A stretch of 64,000 bases of DNA from SG8-30 sp963695085 (GTDB taxonomy: Bacteria; Pseudomonadota; Gammaproteobacteria; Steroidobacterales; Steroidobacteraceae). The translations under genes were made by a program, and so were the position numbers. How positions within the stretch are numbered: the first letter of the stretch is position 1; each line of letters begins with the position of its first letter. The notes under the pieces are model-generated. The model did no database searches. It was not told where the DNA came from and saw nothing but the letters and a program-made list of their open reading frames with translations. Where the stretch lies: positions 62,001-126,000 of the forward strand of contig CAVOFV010000006.1 of NCBI GenBank assembly GCA_963695085.1, given 5' to 3'. Of the stretch, positions 1-9,392 are shown piece by piece.

Positions 1-615
1 GTACGCTCCAGACAGGCGCGGCCACAAGGTGCGCCCCAGCCGCTCCAGCGATGCCGAACCGCGGCTGGCCTGCAGGCGTGCGATCGGCAGCGTGTACAGG
101 AAGCGGCGCGCGGGGCCGGCCTCGAAGCCGAGCAGCTGCAGCCAGTCGGCGAGCCGCCGCTCCGACATCAGGCGGCCGAGGCCCGGCGGAAACCCGCTGC
201 CGGACAGCCGGTGGCGCAGTGCCCAGCCACCGAGCGGCTCGAAGCCCAGGATCACCAGCCGCCCCTCGGCGACCAGCACACGGTAGGCCTCGCGCAGCAT
301 TTCGTGCGGGTGGTCCTCGAATTCCAGCGTGTGCGGCAGCAGCAGCGCGTCGATGCTGTCGGAGCGGATCGGCAGCTGCGACGGGCAGGACCGTACGCCC
401 GCTGCCAGCGCGTCGTGCGCGCCGAGCAGCACGCGCCGCTGCGTGCGCGCCTCGCCGAGGAACAGGCCCGCGGGACCCCACGCGCCCACCTGCAGGCACT
501 GCACGCCGAACACGCACTCGAGCGCCTCGGCGGTCGCGGCGCGCTCGTGCGCCAGCAGCGCGCGCCCGAGCGGCCCCTCGAGCCACTCCGACAGCCGTAC
601 CCGGTCCGTTTCCAT
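1..615 (-). CDS. Class I SAM-dependent methyltransferase, YafS-like (C-terminus cut by window edge)
   Basis: The reading frame starts at the ATG whose complement is at 613-615 and stays open for 205 codons to the window edge, so the C-terminus is missing. The visible protein has the late Rossmann part of a SAM methyltransferase: a segment reading IDALLLPHTLEF, then HEMLREAYRVLVAEGRLVILGFEP, which resembles motifs IV-VI of small-molecule methyltransferases. It lies divergently from gloB with about 120 bp between the starts. E. coli has the methyltransferase gene yafS beside gloB and mltD, and the neighbourhood is the same here. The substrate is unknown. The family call is fairly secure; orthology to YafS is an inference from context. 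Confidence 0.8.
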   Translation of the reverse strand, partial: METDRVRLSEWLEGPLGRALLAHERAATAEALECVFGVQCLQVGAWGPAGLFLGEARTQRRVLLGAHDALAAGVRSCPSQLPIRSDSIDALLLPHTLEFEDHPHEMLREAYRVLVAEGRLVILGFEPLGGWALRHRLSGSGFPPGLGRLMSERRLADWLQLLGFEAGPARRFLYTLPIARLQASRGSASLERLGRTLWPRLSGAY

Positions 616-663
616 GCGCGGAGGATACCCTGTCGCCGACCGGGAATCCCGGTCCCCCCAGGG

Positions 664-693
664 TTGGCATTTGCAGGCCCGGCGGTCTTTAAT
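664..693 (+). promoter_or_regulatory. Predicted sigma70 promoter of gloB-mltD
   Basis: TTGGCA at 664-669 (5 of 6 matches to the -35 consensus) and TTTAAT at 688-693 (5 of 6 to -10) are separated by 18 bp. Transcription would begin near 700, giving a leader of roughly 38 nt before the GTG start of gloB. No competing promoter stands out in this divergent gap. Confidence 0.55.
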
Positions 694-737
694 AGCCACG
701 CAGCCGGGACCGCCCGCACCCCGAGGACCACCACGAC

Positions 738-1520
738 GTGACATCGCTGGCCGTCATCGCTGTTCCCGCGTTTGCCGACAACTACCTGTGGCTGGTGCAG
801 GGCGTCGCGGACCCGGGCTGCGCCGCGGTCGTGGATCCCGGCGATGCGGCGCCCGTGCTCGCGGCGCTGGCGGCGCACTCCTGCACACTCGGCGCCATCC
901 TCGTCACGCATCATCACTCGGACCACACCGGCGGCGTCGCCGAACTCGTGCGGCGCACCGGCGCGCCGGTCTGGGGCCCGGCCCGCGAGCGCCTGCCGGT
1001 GCCGCACACCGCGGTGCGCGGCGGCGACCGCGTCGTGCTGGAGCGCGCGGGGCTCGCATTCGAGGTGCTGGACGTACCGGGCCACACGGCCGGCCACATC
1101 GCGTACTACGGACACGGCGCGGTATTCTGCGGCGACACGCTGTTCAGCGGCGGCTGCGGCCGGCTGTTCGAGGGCACGCCGCAGCAGATGCTCGCGTCGC
1201 TGGACCGCCTCGCGGCGCTGCCCGGCGACACGCGGGTATACTGCGCGCACGAATACACGCTGGCCAACCTGAGGTTCGCGCTTGAGGTCGATCCCGACAA
1301 CGATGCACTGCGCGCGTGGCGTGACGAGGCCGCGACACTGCGCGAGCGCGGCGCGGCCACGCTGCCTTCCAGCATCGGCCGGGAACGCGACGTGAACCCG
1401 TTCCTGCGCAGCCGCACGGACGCCGTGCGCCGGGCGGCCGAGCGGCGCGCCGGCGCTGCGCTGGATTCGCCAGCAGCCGTGTTCGCCGAGATCCGCCGCT
1501 GGAAGGACGGCTTCCGGTGA
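738..1520 (+). CDS. gloB: Hydroxyacylglutathione hydrolase (glyoxalase II)
   Basis: This 260-residue metallo-beta-lactamase-fold enzyme hydrolyses S-D-lactoylglutathione to lactate and glutathione, the second step of methylglyoxal detoxification in the cytoplasm. The binuclear metal motif THHHSDHTGG lies near residues 57-66, further ligands lie in the GHTAGH and CGDTLF segments, and HEYT is present near residue 170. The C-terminal HAGH domain with the NPFLR segment is present, so the protein is full length. The start is GTG at 738; no in-frame ATG lies near. Its stop overlaps the start of mltD by 4 nt (GTGA), as expected for translational coupling. Confidence 0.96.
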   Translation: MTSLAVIAVPAFADNYLWLVQGVADPGCAAVVDPGDAAPVLAALAAHSCTLGAILVTHHHSDHTGGVAELVRRTGAPVWGPARERLPVPHTAVRGGDRVVLERAGLAFEVLDVPGHTAGHIAYYGHGAVFCGDTLFSGGCGRLFEGTPQQMLASLDRLAALPGDTRVYCAHEYTLANLRFALEVDPDNDALRAWRDEAATLRERGAATLPSSIGRERDVNPFLRSRTDAVRRAAERRAGAALDSPAAVFAEIRRWKDGFR

Positions 1521-3097
1521 GCGTCGCGGCGCCGGCGCGGCTGCTCGTCCTGCTGCTCGCCGCAGCCGCCGCGGGCTGCGCGCAGACGCCGAGTGAGCCG
1601 TCGTCCTCGCTGCCCGACCAGGTGATCCGCAACGTGCCGTCGCCGCGCGCGGTGACGACACCGGCACGTGCGCCGGCGCTGGAGGCGCCGCTGCACGACG
1701 AGATGCCGCCAATCCCGATCGTGTACGCGGACACCATGGACCGCATCCGCGCCGGCATGCAGCTGGCCGACGTGGACCATCCGTGGGTGCAGGTCGAGTT
1801 CGACTGGCTGGTCAGGAATGGCGATTACCTGAACCGGGTCTTCAGCCGTGCCCAGCGTTACCTGAACTACATTGCGATCGAGGTGCAGGCGCAGGGCCTG
1901 CCGATGGAACTGGCGCTGCTGCCGGTCGTGGAGAGCGCGTTCAATCCGTTCGCCTACTCGCGCAGCCATGCGGCCGGGCTCTGGCAGTTCATCCCCGGCA
2001 CCGGCAAGCTGTTCGACCTGAAGCAGGATTACTGGCAGGACCAGCGGCGCGACGTGCTGGAATCGACCCGCGCCGCGCTCGAGTACCTGACCTACCTCAA
2101 CAACGTCTTCGCGGGTGACTGGCAGCTGGCAGTCGCATCCTACAACTACGGCAGCGGTAACGTGCGCCGCGCCATCGCCCGCAACCGGGCGCTGGGACGC
2201 GACACGGACTTCTTCTCGCTGTCGCTGCCGGCCGAGACGCGCGCCTACGTGCCCAAGCTGCTGGCGCTGTCGCGTCTGGTGCGCAATCCGGGGGCTTACG
2301 GCATCACCCTGCCGGCGGTGCCGGACGCGCCGTACTTCCGTATCGTCGAGACCGGCGGACCGATGGAACTGCGTCTCGCCGCCAGCCTGGCCGGCGTGGA
2401 CGTCGAGGAACTGCATGCGCTGAACCCGGGCTGGAACCAGTGGGTCACGGGTCCCGACGGCCCGCACCGGCTGCTGGTGCCGGCAGTGGTCGCAGACGAA
2501 TTCGTGCCGCGCCTCGCCGCGCTGTCCGGCGCCGCACGGGCCGGCCTGGCCGCCTACGACGTCGCGCCCGGCGACACGCTCCACGCCATTGCCGGACGGC
2601 ACAAGGTGCCGGTGGAGTTCCTGCAGCGCATGAACGACACGGACGGCGCCGGCCTCGTCGCCGGCCAGACGATGTGGGTGCCGGCCGGCGAGGTGGCGCC
2701 GCTGCGCACCGGCCTCGTGCACGCCGCGACCGCCCGGCATGTTGTGCGGCCGGGCGACTCGCTGTGGAGCATCTCCAGACGTTACGGCATGAGCGTCAAT
2801 GAACTGGCGCGGGTCAACAAGCTGTCCGTGAAGAGCACGCTGCATCCGGGCCAGAAGCTGTCGGTCCGCCCGCCCTCGTCGCAGGGCGGCGCGGCGACCA
2901 GCGTCGCATCGGGCGCCGAGACGCGCCAGGTCAGCTACAAGGTCAGGAAAGGCGACACCTTGTTCGCGATCGCGCGCCGCTTCGAGGTGACCGTCGCCCA
3001 GCTGCAGAACTGGAACGACATGGCCGGTCACACGGCGCTGCGCGCCGGGCAAAACCTGACCATCCACGTGAACGCGCGCCGGGACTTCGGCGGCTGA
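1517..3097 (+). CDS. mltD: Membrane-bound lytic murein transglycosylase D, lipoprotein with three LysM domains
   Basis: The enzyme cleaves peptidoglycan glycan strands to 1,6-anhydromuropeptides. The 526-residue protein begins with a hydrophobic signal ending in AAGC, so Cys21 is the likely lipidated residue. The SLT domain contains the catalytic Glu in PVVESAFNP (Glu139), followed by AGLWQFIPGTG. Three LysM peptidoglycan-binding repeats follow at about 348-390, 409-451 and 474-518, each opening with a GDTL or GDSL motif. The GTG start overlaps the gloB stop. The pairing gloB-mltD is the same as in E. coli. Confidence 0.94.
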   Translation: MSVAAPARLLVLLLAAAAAGCAQTPSEPSSSLPDQVIRNVPSPRAVTTPARAPALEAPLHDEMPPIPIVYADTMDRIRAGMQLADVDHPWVQVEFDWLVRNGDYLNRVFSRAQRYLNYIAIEVQAQGLPMELALLPVVESAFNPFAYSRSHAAGLWQFIPGTGKLFDLKQDYWQDQRRDVLESTRAALEYLTYLNNVFAGDWQLAVASYNYGSGNVRRAIARNRALGRDTDFFSLSLPAETRAYVPKLLALSRLVRNPGAYGITLPAVPDAPYFRIVETGGPMELRLAASLAGVDVEELHALNPGWNQWVTGPDGPHRLLVPAVVADEFVPRLAALSGAARAGLAAYDVAPGDTLHAIAGRHKVPVEFLQRMNDTDGAGLVAGQTMWVPAGEVAPLRTGLVHAATARHVVRPGDSLWSISRRYGMSVNELARVNKLSVKSTLHPGQKLSVRPPSSQGGAATSVASGAETRQVSYKVRKGDTLFAIARRFEVTVAQLQNWNDMAGHTALRAGQNLTIHVNARRDFGG

Positions 3098-3118
3098 CAT
3101 CCTGAAGGGGGATCAACG

Positions 3119-3904
3119 ATGGGCTTTCTCGCCGGCAAGAAGGCGCTGATCGTCGGGCTTGCGACCGAGCGCTCGATCGCCTGGGGCATCGCGCGCGCCA
3201 TGCAGCGCGAGGGCGCGGAACTGGCGTTCACCTACCAGAACGAGCGGATCCGCGGGCGCGTCGAGGGTCTCGCCGGGCAGATCGGTTCGCAACTCGTGAT
3301 GCCGCTCGATGTCGGCATCGACGAGCAGATCGACGCCGTGTTCGGCTCGCTCAAGGATGCCTGGAACGGCCTCGACATCATCGTGCACTCGGTCGCCTAC
3401 GCGCCCGCCGAGGCTTTGGCGGGCGGTTTCGTCGAGGCGACCAGCCGCGAAGCGTTCCGCGTCGCACACGACGTGTCCAGCTACAGCCTGACGGCGCTCG
3501 CGCGCGGCGGGTTGCCGCTGATGGCGGGCCGCGCCGGCGCGCTGCTGACGCTGACCTACCTCGGCGCCGTGCGCTCGGTGCCGGCCTACAACGTCATGGG
3601 CCTCGCCAAAGCGAGCCTCGAGGCCAACGTGCGGTTCCTGGCCGCCGACCTGGGGCCGCAGGGCATTCGCGCCAACGCGATCTCGGCGGGGCCGATCAAG
3701 ACGCTCGCCGCAGCGGGCATCCCGGGCTTTCGCAAGATGCTGCACCACGTCGAGGCGGCCGCGCCGCTGCGCCGCAGCGTCACGACCGAGGACGTGGGCA
3801 ATGCGGCCGCGTTCCTGTGCTCGGACCTCGCGGCCGGCATCACCGGCGAGGTGCTGTACGTGGACGGGGGCTACAGCCAGGTGGGGATGAGCTTCGAGCC
3901 ATAG
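3119..3904 (+). CDS. fabI: NADH-dependent enoyl-[acyl-carrier-protein] reductase
   Basis: FabI catalyses the last reductive step of each fatty-acid elongation cycle. The 261-residue short-chain dehydrogenase fold has the nucleotide-binding segment VGLATERSIAWGIA and the FabI-type catalytic pair Tyr157 and Lys164, spaced Tyr-X6-Lys, with Tyr147 upstream. A strong ribosome-binding site (AAGGGGG, 3105-3111) precedes the ATG. The residue equivalent to E. coli Gly93 is Ala, as in several other FabI branches. In related bacteria fabI follows ppiD; here it is separated from ppiD by a symporter gene on the other strand. Confidence 0.95.
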   Translation: MGFLAGKKALIVGLATERSIAWGIARAMQREGAELAFTYQNERIRGRVEGLAGQIGSQLVMPLDVGIDEQIDAVFGSLKDAWNGLDIIVHSVAYAPAEALAGGFVEATSREAFRVAHDVSSYSLTALARGGLPLMAGRAGALLTLTYLGAVRSVPAYNVMGLAKASLEANVRFLAADLGPQGIRANAISAGPIKTLAAAGIPGFRKMLHHVEAAAPLRRSVTTEDVGNAAAFLCSDLAAGITGEVLYVDGGYSQVGMSFEP

Positions 3905-3947
3905 CCGGCCCGCCCGCGGGAATGGCGGCGGCTCAGGCCCTGGATCG

Positions 3948-5237
3948 TTACCCTTTCCTGAAGATCGCCGTTTCGCCTTCAAGCTTGCCGACGATGATCG
4001 CCGCCGCCGCGTCGCCCGCCACGTTCACCGCGGTGCGCGCCATGTCCAGGATGCGGTCGAACACGAACAGCACGGCGATCGCCTCGGGCGGCAACCCGAC
4101 GGCCGTCAGGATGACGGCGATGGCGACCAGCGATGCGGCCGGGATGCCGGCCACGCCGATCGAGGTCACCAGCGCCAGCAGCACGACCGTGAACTGCGAG
4201 AAGATCGACATCTCGACGCCGTAGGCCTGCGCGATGAAGATCACCGCGGCGCATTCATACAGCGCGGTGCCGTTCATGTTGACGGTGGCGCCCAGCGGTA
4301 TGACGAAGCTCGACACGCGGTTCGACACGCCGGCCCGTTTCTCGATGCAGTCGAGCGTCACCGGCACGGTCGCCGAGGACGAGGCCGTCGAAAACGCGGT
4401 CAGCAGCGCCGGTGCCATGGTCGAGAACAGCGGCCAGGGCCGCAGCCCGGTCGCGACGCGGATGAACAGCGGCAGGGTCACGAACAGGTGGAACGCGAGG
4501 CTCGCCAGCACGCACGCGGCGAACACGGCGAGCGGTCCGGCGGCCGCCAGACCGGCCTTGGCGACGACCTTGGCGACCAGGCCGAACACGCCGATGGGTG
4601 CGAACGCCATGACCCACTCGGTCATCTTGGTCATGACCTCGAACACGCCCCGCCAGAAGCGCACCAGCACCTGGCCGCGTTCCTCGGGAATGCGCGTGAT
4701 GAAATAGCCGAACAGCAGGCTGAAGAAGATGATGCCCAGGATGCTGCCATTGTCCGAGGCGGCGGCAAACACGTTCTCCGGTACCATGCGGATGAAGATC
4801 TCGACGATGTCGCCGGTGCCCCGATCGCCGATCAGCGACGTCACCTGCTCGGTGTCCGCTTCGAGCGCCATCACCTGGCCGGCCGGCACGCCCTCGACGA
4901 TCCCGGGTCGCACGACGTTGATGATGGACAGCCCGACCACGATCGCGGTCAGGCTGGTGGTCGCGTAGAAGAACATGGTGCGGGCGCCGAGCCGGCCGAG
5001 CGCCTCGCCGGAGCCGAGCCCCGCCACGCCCACGATCATCGACGAGGCGATCAGCGGCACGATCAGCATCTTGAGCGCGTTCAGGAACAGCCGGCCCACA
5101 AACTCGAACATGCTGAAGTAGGTGACGCCGAACAGCGCGCCATCCTCGCCGGCCAGCAGCCCCGCGCCGACCGCGAGCACGATCGCGATCAGGATCTGCC
5201 AGTGCAGGGCCAGCTTCTTGCCGGATGGCTTGCTCAT
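3948..5237 (-). CDS. Dicarboxylate/amino acid:cation symporter (DAACS/SLC1 family), copy 1
   Basis: This 429-residue inner-membrane protein has the glutamate transporter-homologue fold. The serine-rich tip of hairpin 1 (STASSSATVPVT), the TM7 sodium-site motif (here NMNGTALYE) and the TM8 segment DRILDMARTAVNV are all present. The Arg in the TM8 segment aligns with the acidic-substrate-binding Arg397 of GltPh, so glutamate, aspartate or C4-dicarboxylates are the likely substrates. The usual NMDGT Asp is Asn in this copy. A purine-rich ribosome-binding site (AGGGAGGGGG) sits directly before the ATG. It is convergent with fabI and downstream of ppiD. A close paralogue of equal length lies at 9393-10682. 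Confidence 0.92.
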   Translation of the reverse strand: MSKPSGKKLALHWQILIAIVLAVGAGLLAGEDGALFGVTYFSMFEFVGRLFLNALKMLIVPLIASSMIVGVAGLGSGEALGRLGARTMFFYATTSLTAIVVGLSIINVVRPGIVEGVPAGQVMALEADTEQVTSLIGDRGTGDIVEIFIRMVPENVFAAASDNGSILGIIFFSLLFGYFITRIPEERGQVLVRFWRGVFEVMTKMTEWVMAFAPIGVFGLVAKVVAKAGLAAAGPLAVFAACVLASLAFHLFVTLPLFIRVATGLRPWPLFSTMAPALLTAFSTASSSATVPVTLDCIEKRAGVSNRVSSFVIPLGATVNMNGTALYECAAVIFIAQAYGVEMSIFSQFTVVLLALVTSIGVAGIPAASLVAIAVILTAVGLPPEAIAVLFVFDRILDMARTAVNVAGDAAAAIIVGKLEGETAIFRKG

Positions 5238-5280
5238 CCCCCTCCCTGTCAGCGTGCCGGCGAGGCACGCTGCCGCGGCG

Positions 5281-7176
5281 TCATTCGAACAACCGCGGAT
5301 TGATCTTGACGTCGGCCTTCGAGCGCACCTGGTTCACGTACACGGACGCATCCTGGTAAGCGGCCAGCCCGCGCGTATCCTGGACGGCTGCCGCGCGCGC
5401 CTCTGGCGCGAGGCTGTCGAGGGTGCCCGGCATGACGGCGTTGACCGCCCAGACGGCGGCATCGCCGGAAGCCAGCGACGCCAGCCCGTAACGCGGGCCG
5501 GCGACCGTCAGGCCGGCCTTGAAGGCGGCGGCAGACACGGCCGGCGGCACCGCGGGGTCGTCGCGGCGAACGAAGCGCGGCGCGGGGCCGGCATCCGCCG
5601 CCGTGGCCCACGGCTTCGTCAGCGGCGCCCAGGCCGCACCGGATTGCAGCTCGGCGACCAGCGCCGCCGCCCGCGCGGCGGCCTGCTGCCGCGCCAGTTC
5701 GGCGCGCAGCGCCTCGGTGACCGGCCCCCGTGCGTCCTCGAGCGCCCGCTCGCGCGGCGGGGCATGGGCGACGACCTTGATCGCCACCACGAGCCCCTGC
5801 GCCAGCTGCACGGTCGCCAGCTGCTCGCCGCCCAGCACGTTCTTGTCGAAGACGGCCTTGATCACGCCGGGCGAGGCACCGAACGCGCCGCCGCCGTCGC
5901 GCGAGAATCCGTCGAGGGTCTTGATCGGCAGCGCCAGGTCGGTGGCAACCCGCTCCAGGTCGCCGGCCGCCTCGAAGGCCACGGTGTCGAGCTGCTCCTG
6001 CATGTCGCCGAACAACTCCTCGGCCTTGGCGTTGCGGTACTCCGACTCGATCGCTGCGCGCGCCTCGTCGAACGACTGCTGGCGGCCGGCTTCGACCTCC
6101 TCGAGCTTGATCACGTGCCAGCCGAACTCCGTGCGGACCGGTTCCTTGATCTCGCCCGGCTGCATGGACCACACGGCGTCCGCAAATGGCCCGACGAAAG
6201 CGCTTCTTTCGGCCCAGCCCAGGTCGCCGCCGTTGCTGGCGGAACCCGGGTCCTGCGACAGCTCGCCGGCCAGCCTGGCGAAATCCTCGCCGCCGGCCGC
6301 GCGGCCATGGGCCGCCCTGGCGCGGGCCTCGGCACCCTCGCCGTCCGCCATGATGAGGATGTGCCGGGCGCGGCGCCGTTCGCTGGTCGCGTGCTGCGCA
6401 ATGGTGTCCTCGTAGTAGGCGCGCAGCGCCTCCTCGGTCACCTGCACCTCGGGCCGCATTGCGGCGAGGTCGAGCTCGACGTAACGCAGGTTGACGCGCT
6501 CCTCGGTGCGGTAGTCCTGCTTGTGTTGCTCGTAGTAGCCGGCGAGCGCCGCCTCGTCCACCTTGACGCTGTCCATGAACTGCGCGGTGGGCAGCACCAC
6601 CCAGGCGATCTCGCGCACTTCGTGCAGCAGGGCCTGCCGCCGCGCCAGTTCGCGAGGCAGCACGAAGGCCGACGCGGAGATGCCCCGGTCGAGCTGCCGC
6701 GCCGCGATCACTTCCTTCTGCTGCGCCTCGAACCAGGCCGGCTCGATGTTCGCCGAGCGCAACGCCGCGTAGTAGGCGTCCCGCGAGAATTTGCCTTCGA
6801 CCTGGAAGGCCGGGATTTCCTGCAGGCTGGCCAGTACTTCCGCATTGGTGGCGCGGAAGCGCATCGAGTCGGTGCGCTGGCGGATCAACTCGTTGCGGAT
6901 GGCGCCCTCCAGCACGTCCTGCTTGAGGCTCTCGCGGACCGCCTCCGGCAGGTCGGCGTCGCCAAGCGCGACCTGGTAGCGCGTCAGCTGTTCCTGGTAG
7001 TCGCGCCGGACCTCGCTTGCATCCATCTCGGTGCCGTTGACCTCGATGCCCTGCGCGGCGGTCAGCCCGCCGACACTGACGAACTCGACGCCCCAGAACA
7101 CGAACACCACGGCCAGCACACCGAGGATGACGATCGCGAAGACGCCCTTCAAATTGTCATGGATAGCCTGAAGCAT
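5281..7176 (-). CDS. ppiD: Periplasmic folding chaperone / peptidyl-prolyl isomerase D
   Basis: The 631-residue protein is a SurA N-terminal-like chaperone anchored by one N-terminal membrane helix (about residues 12-33), with a parvulin domain at about 266-360 (segments RHILIMADG and GGDLGWAERSAFVGPFADAV). It assists folding of exported proteins at the SecYEG exit. The ATG at 7176 is preferred over an upstream in-frame codon because it puts the membrane helix at the N-terminus and follows an AAGAGAG ribosome-binding site. In many relatives ppiD follows lon-hupB. Here two other protein genes and two tRNAs intervene, and hupB is absent from this stretch. Confidence 0.94.
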   Translation of the reverse strand: MLQAIHDNLKGVFAIVILGVLAVVFVFWGVEFVSVGGLTAAQGIEVNGTEMDASEVRRDYQEQLTRYQVALGDADLPEAVRESLKQDVLEGAIRNELIRQRTDSMRFRATNAEVLASLQEIPAFQVEGKFSRDAYYAALRSANIEPAWFEAQQKEVIAARQLDRGISASAFVLPRELARRQALLHEVREIAWVVLPTAQFMDSVKVDEAALAGYYEQHKQDYRTEERVNLRYVELDLAAMRPEVQVTEEALRAYYEDTIAQHATSERRRARHILIMADGEGAEARARAAHGRAAGGEDFARLAGELSQDPGSASNGGDLGWAERSAFVGPFADAVWSMQPGEIKEPVRTEFGWHVIKLEEVEAGRQQSFDEARAAIESEYRNAKAEELFGDMQEQLDTVAFEAAGDLERVATDLALPIKTLDGFSRDGGGAFGASPGVIKAVFDKNVLGGEQLATVQLAQGLVVAIKVVAHAPPRERALEDARGPVTEALRAELARQQAAARAAALVAELQSGAAWAPLTKPWATAADAGPAPRFVRRDDPAVPPAVSAAAFKAGLTVAGPRYGLASLASGDAAVWAVNAVMPGTLDSLAPEARAAAVQDTRGLAAYQDASVYVNQVRSKADVKINPRLFE

Positions 7177-7280
7177 TGCTCTCTTGCCTGGATTGCCGAT
7201 GCCCCGCCGGGAGGCAGCCTGCGAAAGGGCGCTAGGGTAGCATGAGCGGCCACGAACCCAGCATGACCACGGAGCCAACG

Positions 7281-9326
7281 ATGCGCCCAGTTCCACCGTC
7301 ACGGCCTGCCCGGGCGATCCTCGCCGGACTGCTGCTGCAACTTGCCGCCGGCCTGGCGGGTGCCGCCGGCCTCGCGCCGGAAGACATATTCGGCCTCGAG
7401 GTCGCCAGCGACCCGCAGGTGGCGCCGGACGGACGCGAGATCGCCTATGTGCGCCGCTGGTTCGACATCAAGTCCGACCGCGGCCGCAGCGGCATCTGGC
7501 TGGTCTCCGCCGACGGCCGGCGGCACCGCCCGCTGGCCGCCGGCTCGCACACCGAAACGGCTCCGCGCTGGTCTCCCGACGGTGGCCGGCTGGCGTTCAT
7601 CGGCGCCGACGCCGACGGCAGCAACCAGATCTTCGTGCACTACCGGGACGGCGGTGGCGTGGCCCGCGTGACCAATGTCAGCGACGCGCCGCTCGACATG
7701 GCCTGGGCGCCGGATGGCGGCACGATCGCCTTCACCATGCGCGTGCCGCTCAAGGCCAGTCCGCTCGAGGTCAGGCTGCCCGAACCGCCGAAGGGCGCGA
7801 CCTGGGCCGAGCCGCTCAAGGTGATCGACCGCATGGTCTATCGCGCCGACGGGCGCGGCTACCTGGCCGATGCCTGGACGCAGTTGTTCGTGGTGCCGGC
7901 CGAGGGCGGTACGCCGCGCCAGCTGACGGACGGCCCGTACGACCACGAGGGCGTTACCTTCTCCGCCGATGGCGCCAGGATCCTGGTCTCCGTGAACCGT
8001 CGCGAGGACCGTGGCGATCATCCGCTCGACTCCGACCTGTATGCGGTGCGGGTCGCCGACGGCACGCTGCAGCGGCTCACCGAGCGCTACGGCCCCGACC
8101 GCGAGCCCGCGGTCTCCGCCGACGGCCGGCGCATTGCGTGGACCGGCTTCGACGACCGGCTGCTCGGCTACCAGCGCAGCCGGCTGTACGTCATGGACGC
8201 GGACGGCAGCGGCAGGCGCGAGCTCGCCGCGACGCTGGACCGGGACCTGCGCGAGCCCGCCTGGAGCGCCGACGGCAAGCGCCTGTACGCACTCTCCGAC
8301 AGCGAGGGACGCACGCGGCTCATGCAGCTGAGCCTCGACGGCGAAGCCGTCGTGGTGGCGGACGACGTCGGCGGCGTCGCCTGGTCGAGGCCCTACACGA
8401 GCGGTTCGTTCTCGGTGGCGGGCGACGGCTCGCTCGCCTACACATCGGGCAGCGCGGCGCGGCCGGCCGATGTCGCGCTGCGCAAGCCGCGCGGCGCGCG
8501 GCGCACGCTGACCGACCTCAATGGCGAGCTGCTCGGCCGGCGCGAGCTGGGCGCGGTGCAGGAACTGTGGACCGGGTCGGGCGCCGACGGCCGGCGCATC
8601 CAGTCGTGGCTGGTGCTGCCGCCGGCCTTCGACGCCAGCCGCAAGTACCCGCTGATCCTCGAGATCCACGGTGGCCCCTTCGCGGGCTACGGTCCGCACT
8701 TCGCCGCCGAGATGCAGCTGTACGCCGCGGCCGGCTATGTCGTGCTGTACGTCAACCCGCGCGGCAGCACCGGCTATGGCGAGGCATTCGCCAACCTCAT
8801 CCACCACGCCTATCCGGGCCAGGATTACGACGACCTGATGTCCGCCGTGGACGCCGCCATCGCGCGCGGTTTCGTGGACGCCAGTCGCCTGTACGTCACC
8901 GGCGGCAGCGGCGGCGGCGTGCTGAGCGCGTGGATCGTCGGCAAGACCGATCGCTTCCGCGCCGCCGCCGTGCAGAAGCCGGTCATCAACTGGACCAGCT
9001 TCGCGCTGACCGCCGACCGCGGCGACCTGTTCCACCGCTACTGGTTCGCGGCGCCGCCGTGGGAGCAGCCCGAGGAATACTGGCGGCGCTCGCCGCTGTC
9101 GCTGGTCGGCAACGTGAAGACGCCGACCATGGTCGTGACGGGTGAACTCGACTACCGCACGCCGATCGCGGAATCCGAGCAGTTCTACGAAGCACTGAAG
9201 CTGCGCGGTGTGGATACGCTGCTGGTGCGCGTGCCGGGCGCGCCGCACGCGCTCGACCTGCGGCCGAGCCAGCTGATCGCACGCAATCGCTACATCCTGG
9301 CGTGGTTCGGGAAGTACGCGGAGTAG
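7281..9326 (+). CDS. S9 family prolyl oligopeptidase-type serine peptidase, probably secreted
   Basis: The 681-residue protein has an N-terminal signal-like hydrophobic stretch (about 11-30). A beta-propeller of WD40-like repeats (recurring SPDG, SADG and APDG turns) follows, then a C-terminal alpha/beta hydrolase. The catalytic triad is Ser543 in TGGSGGG, Asp624 in GELDYRTP and His656 in GAPHALD, typical of acylaminoacyl peptidase/DPP-like S9C enzymes. The ATG at 7281 is chosen over upstream in-frame ATGs at 7242 and 7263 because GGAG sits 6 nt before it and it gives a conventional signal peptide. It is divergent from ppiD and convergent with the second symporter. The physiological substrate is unknown. 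Confidence 0.92.
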   Translation: MRPVPPSRPARAILAGLLLQLAAGLAGAAGLAPEDIFGLEVASDPQVAPDGREIAYVRRWFDIKSDRGRSGIWLVSADGRRHRPLAAGSHTETAPRWSPDGGRLAFIGADADGSNQIFVHYRDGGGVARVTNVSDAPLDMAWAPDGGTIAFTMRVPLKASPLEVRLPEPPKGATWAEPLKVIDRMVYRADGRGYLADAWTQLFVVPAEGGTPRQLTDGPYDHEGVTFSADGARILVSVNRREDRGDHPLDSDLYAVRVADGTLQRLTERYGPDREPAVSADGRRIAWTGFDDRLLGYQRSRLYVMDADGSGRRELAATLDRDLREPAWSADGKRLYALSDSEGRTRLMQLSLDGEAVVVADDVGGVAWSRPYTSGSFSVAGDGSLAYTSGSAARPADVALRKPRGARRTLTDLNGELLGRRELGAVQELWTGSGADGRRIQSWLVLPPAFDASRKYPLILEIHGGPFAGYGPHFAAEMQLYAAAGYVVLYVNPRGSTGYGEAFANLIHHAYPGQDYDDLMSAVDAAIARGFVDASRLYVTGGSGGGVLSAWIVGKTDRFRAAAVQKPVINWTSFALTADRGDLFHRYWFAAPPWEQPEEYWRRSPLSLVGNVKTPTMVVTGELDYRTPIAESEQFYEALKLRGVDTLLVRVPGAPHALDLRPSQLIARNRYILAWFGKYAE

Positions 9327-9392
9327 CGCAACGCCGTCATGGCCGGCCCGGAGCCAGGTCCCCGTGGGCGCCAGGTTGCCTGCGGGCGCCGC

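Noticed and set aside
252..1712. Long minus-strand open frame of about 486 codons antisense to gloB and mltD
   Set aside because: Its translation is Arg/Ala-rich low-complexity without a fold signature, and it covers two well-supported genes on the plus strand; this is typical of GC-rich DNA.
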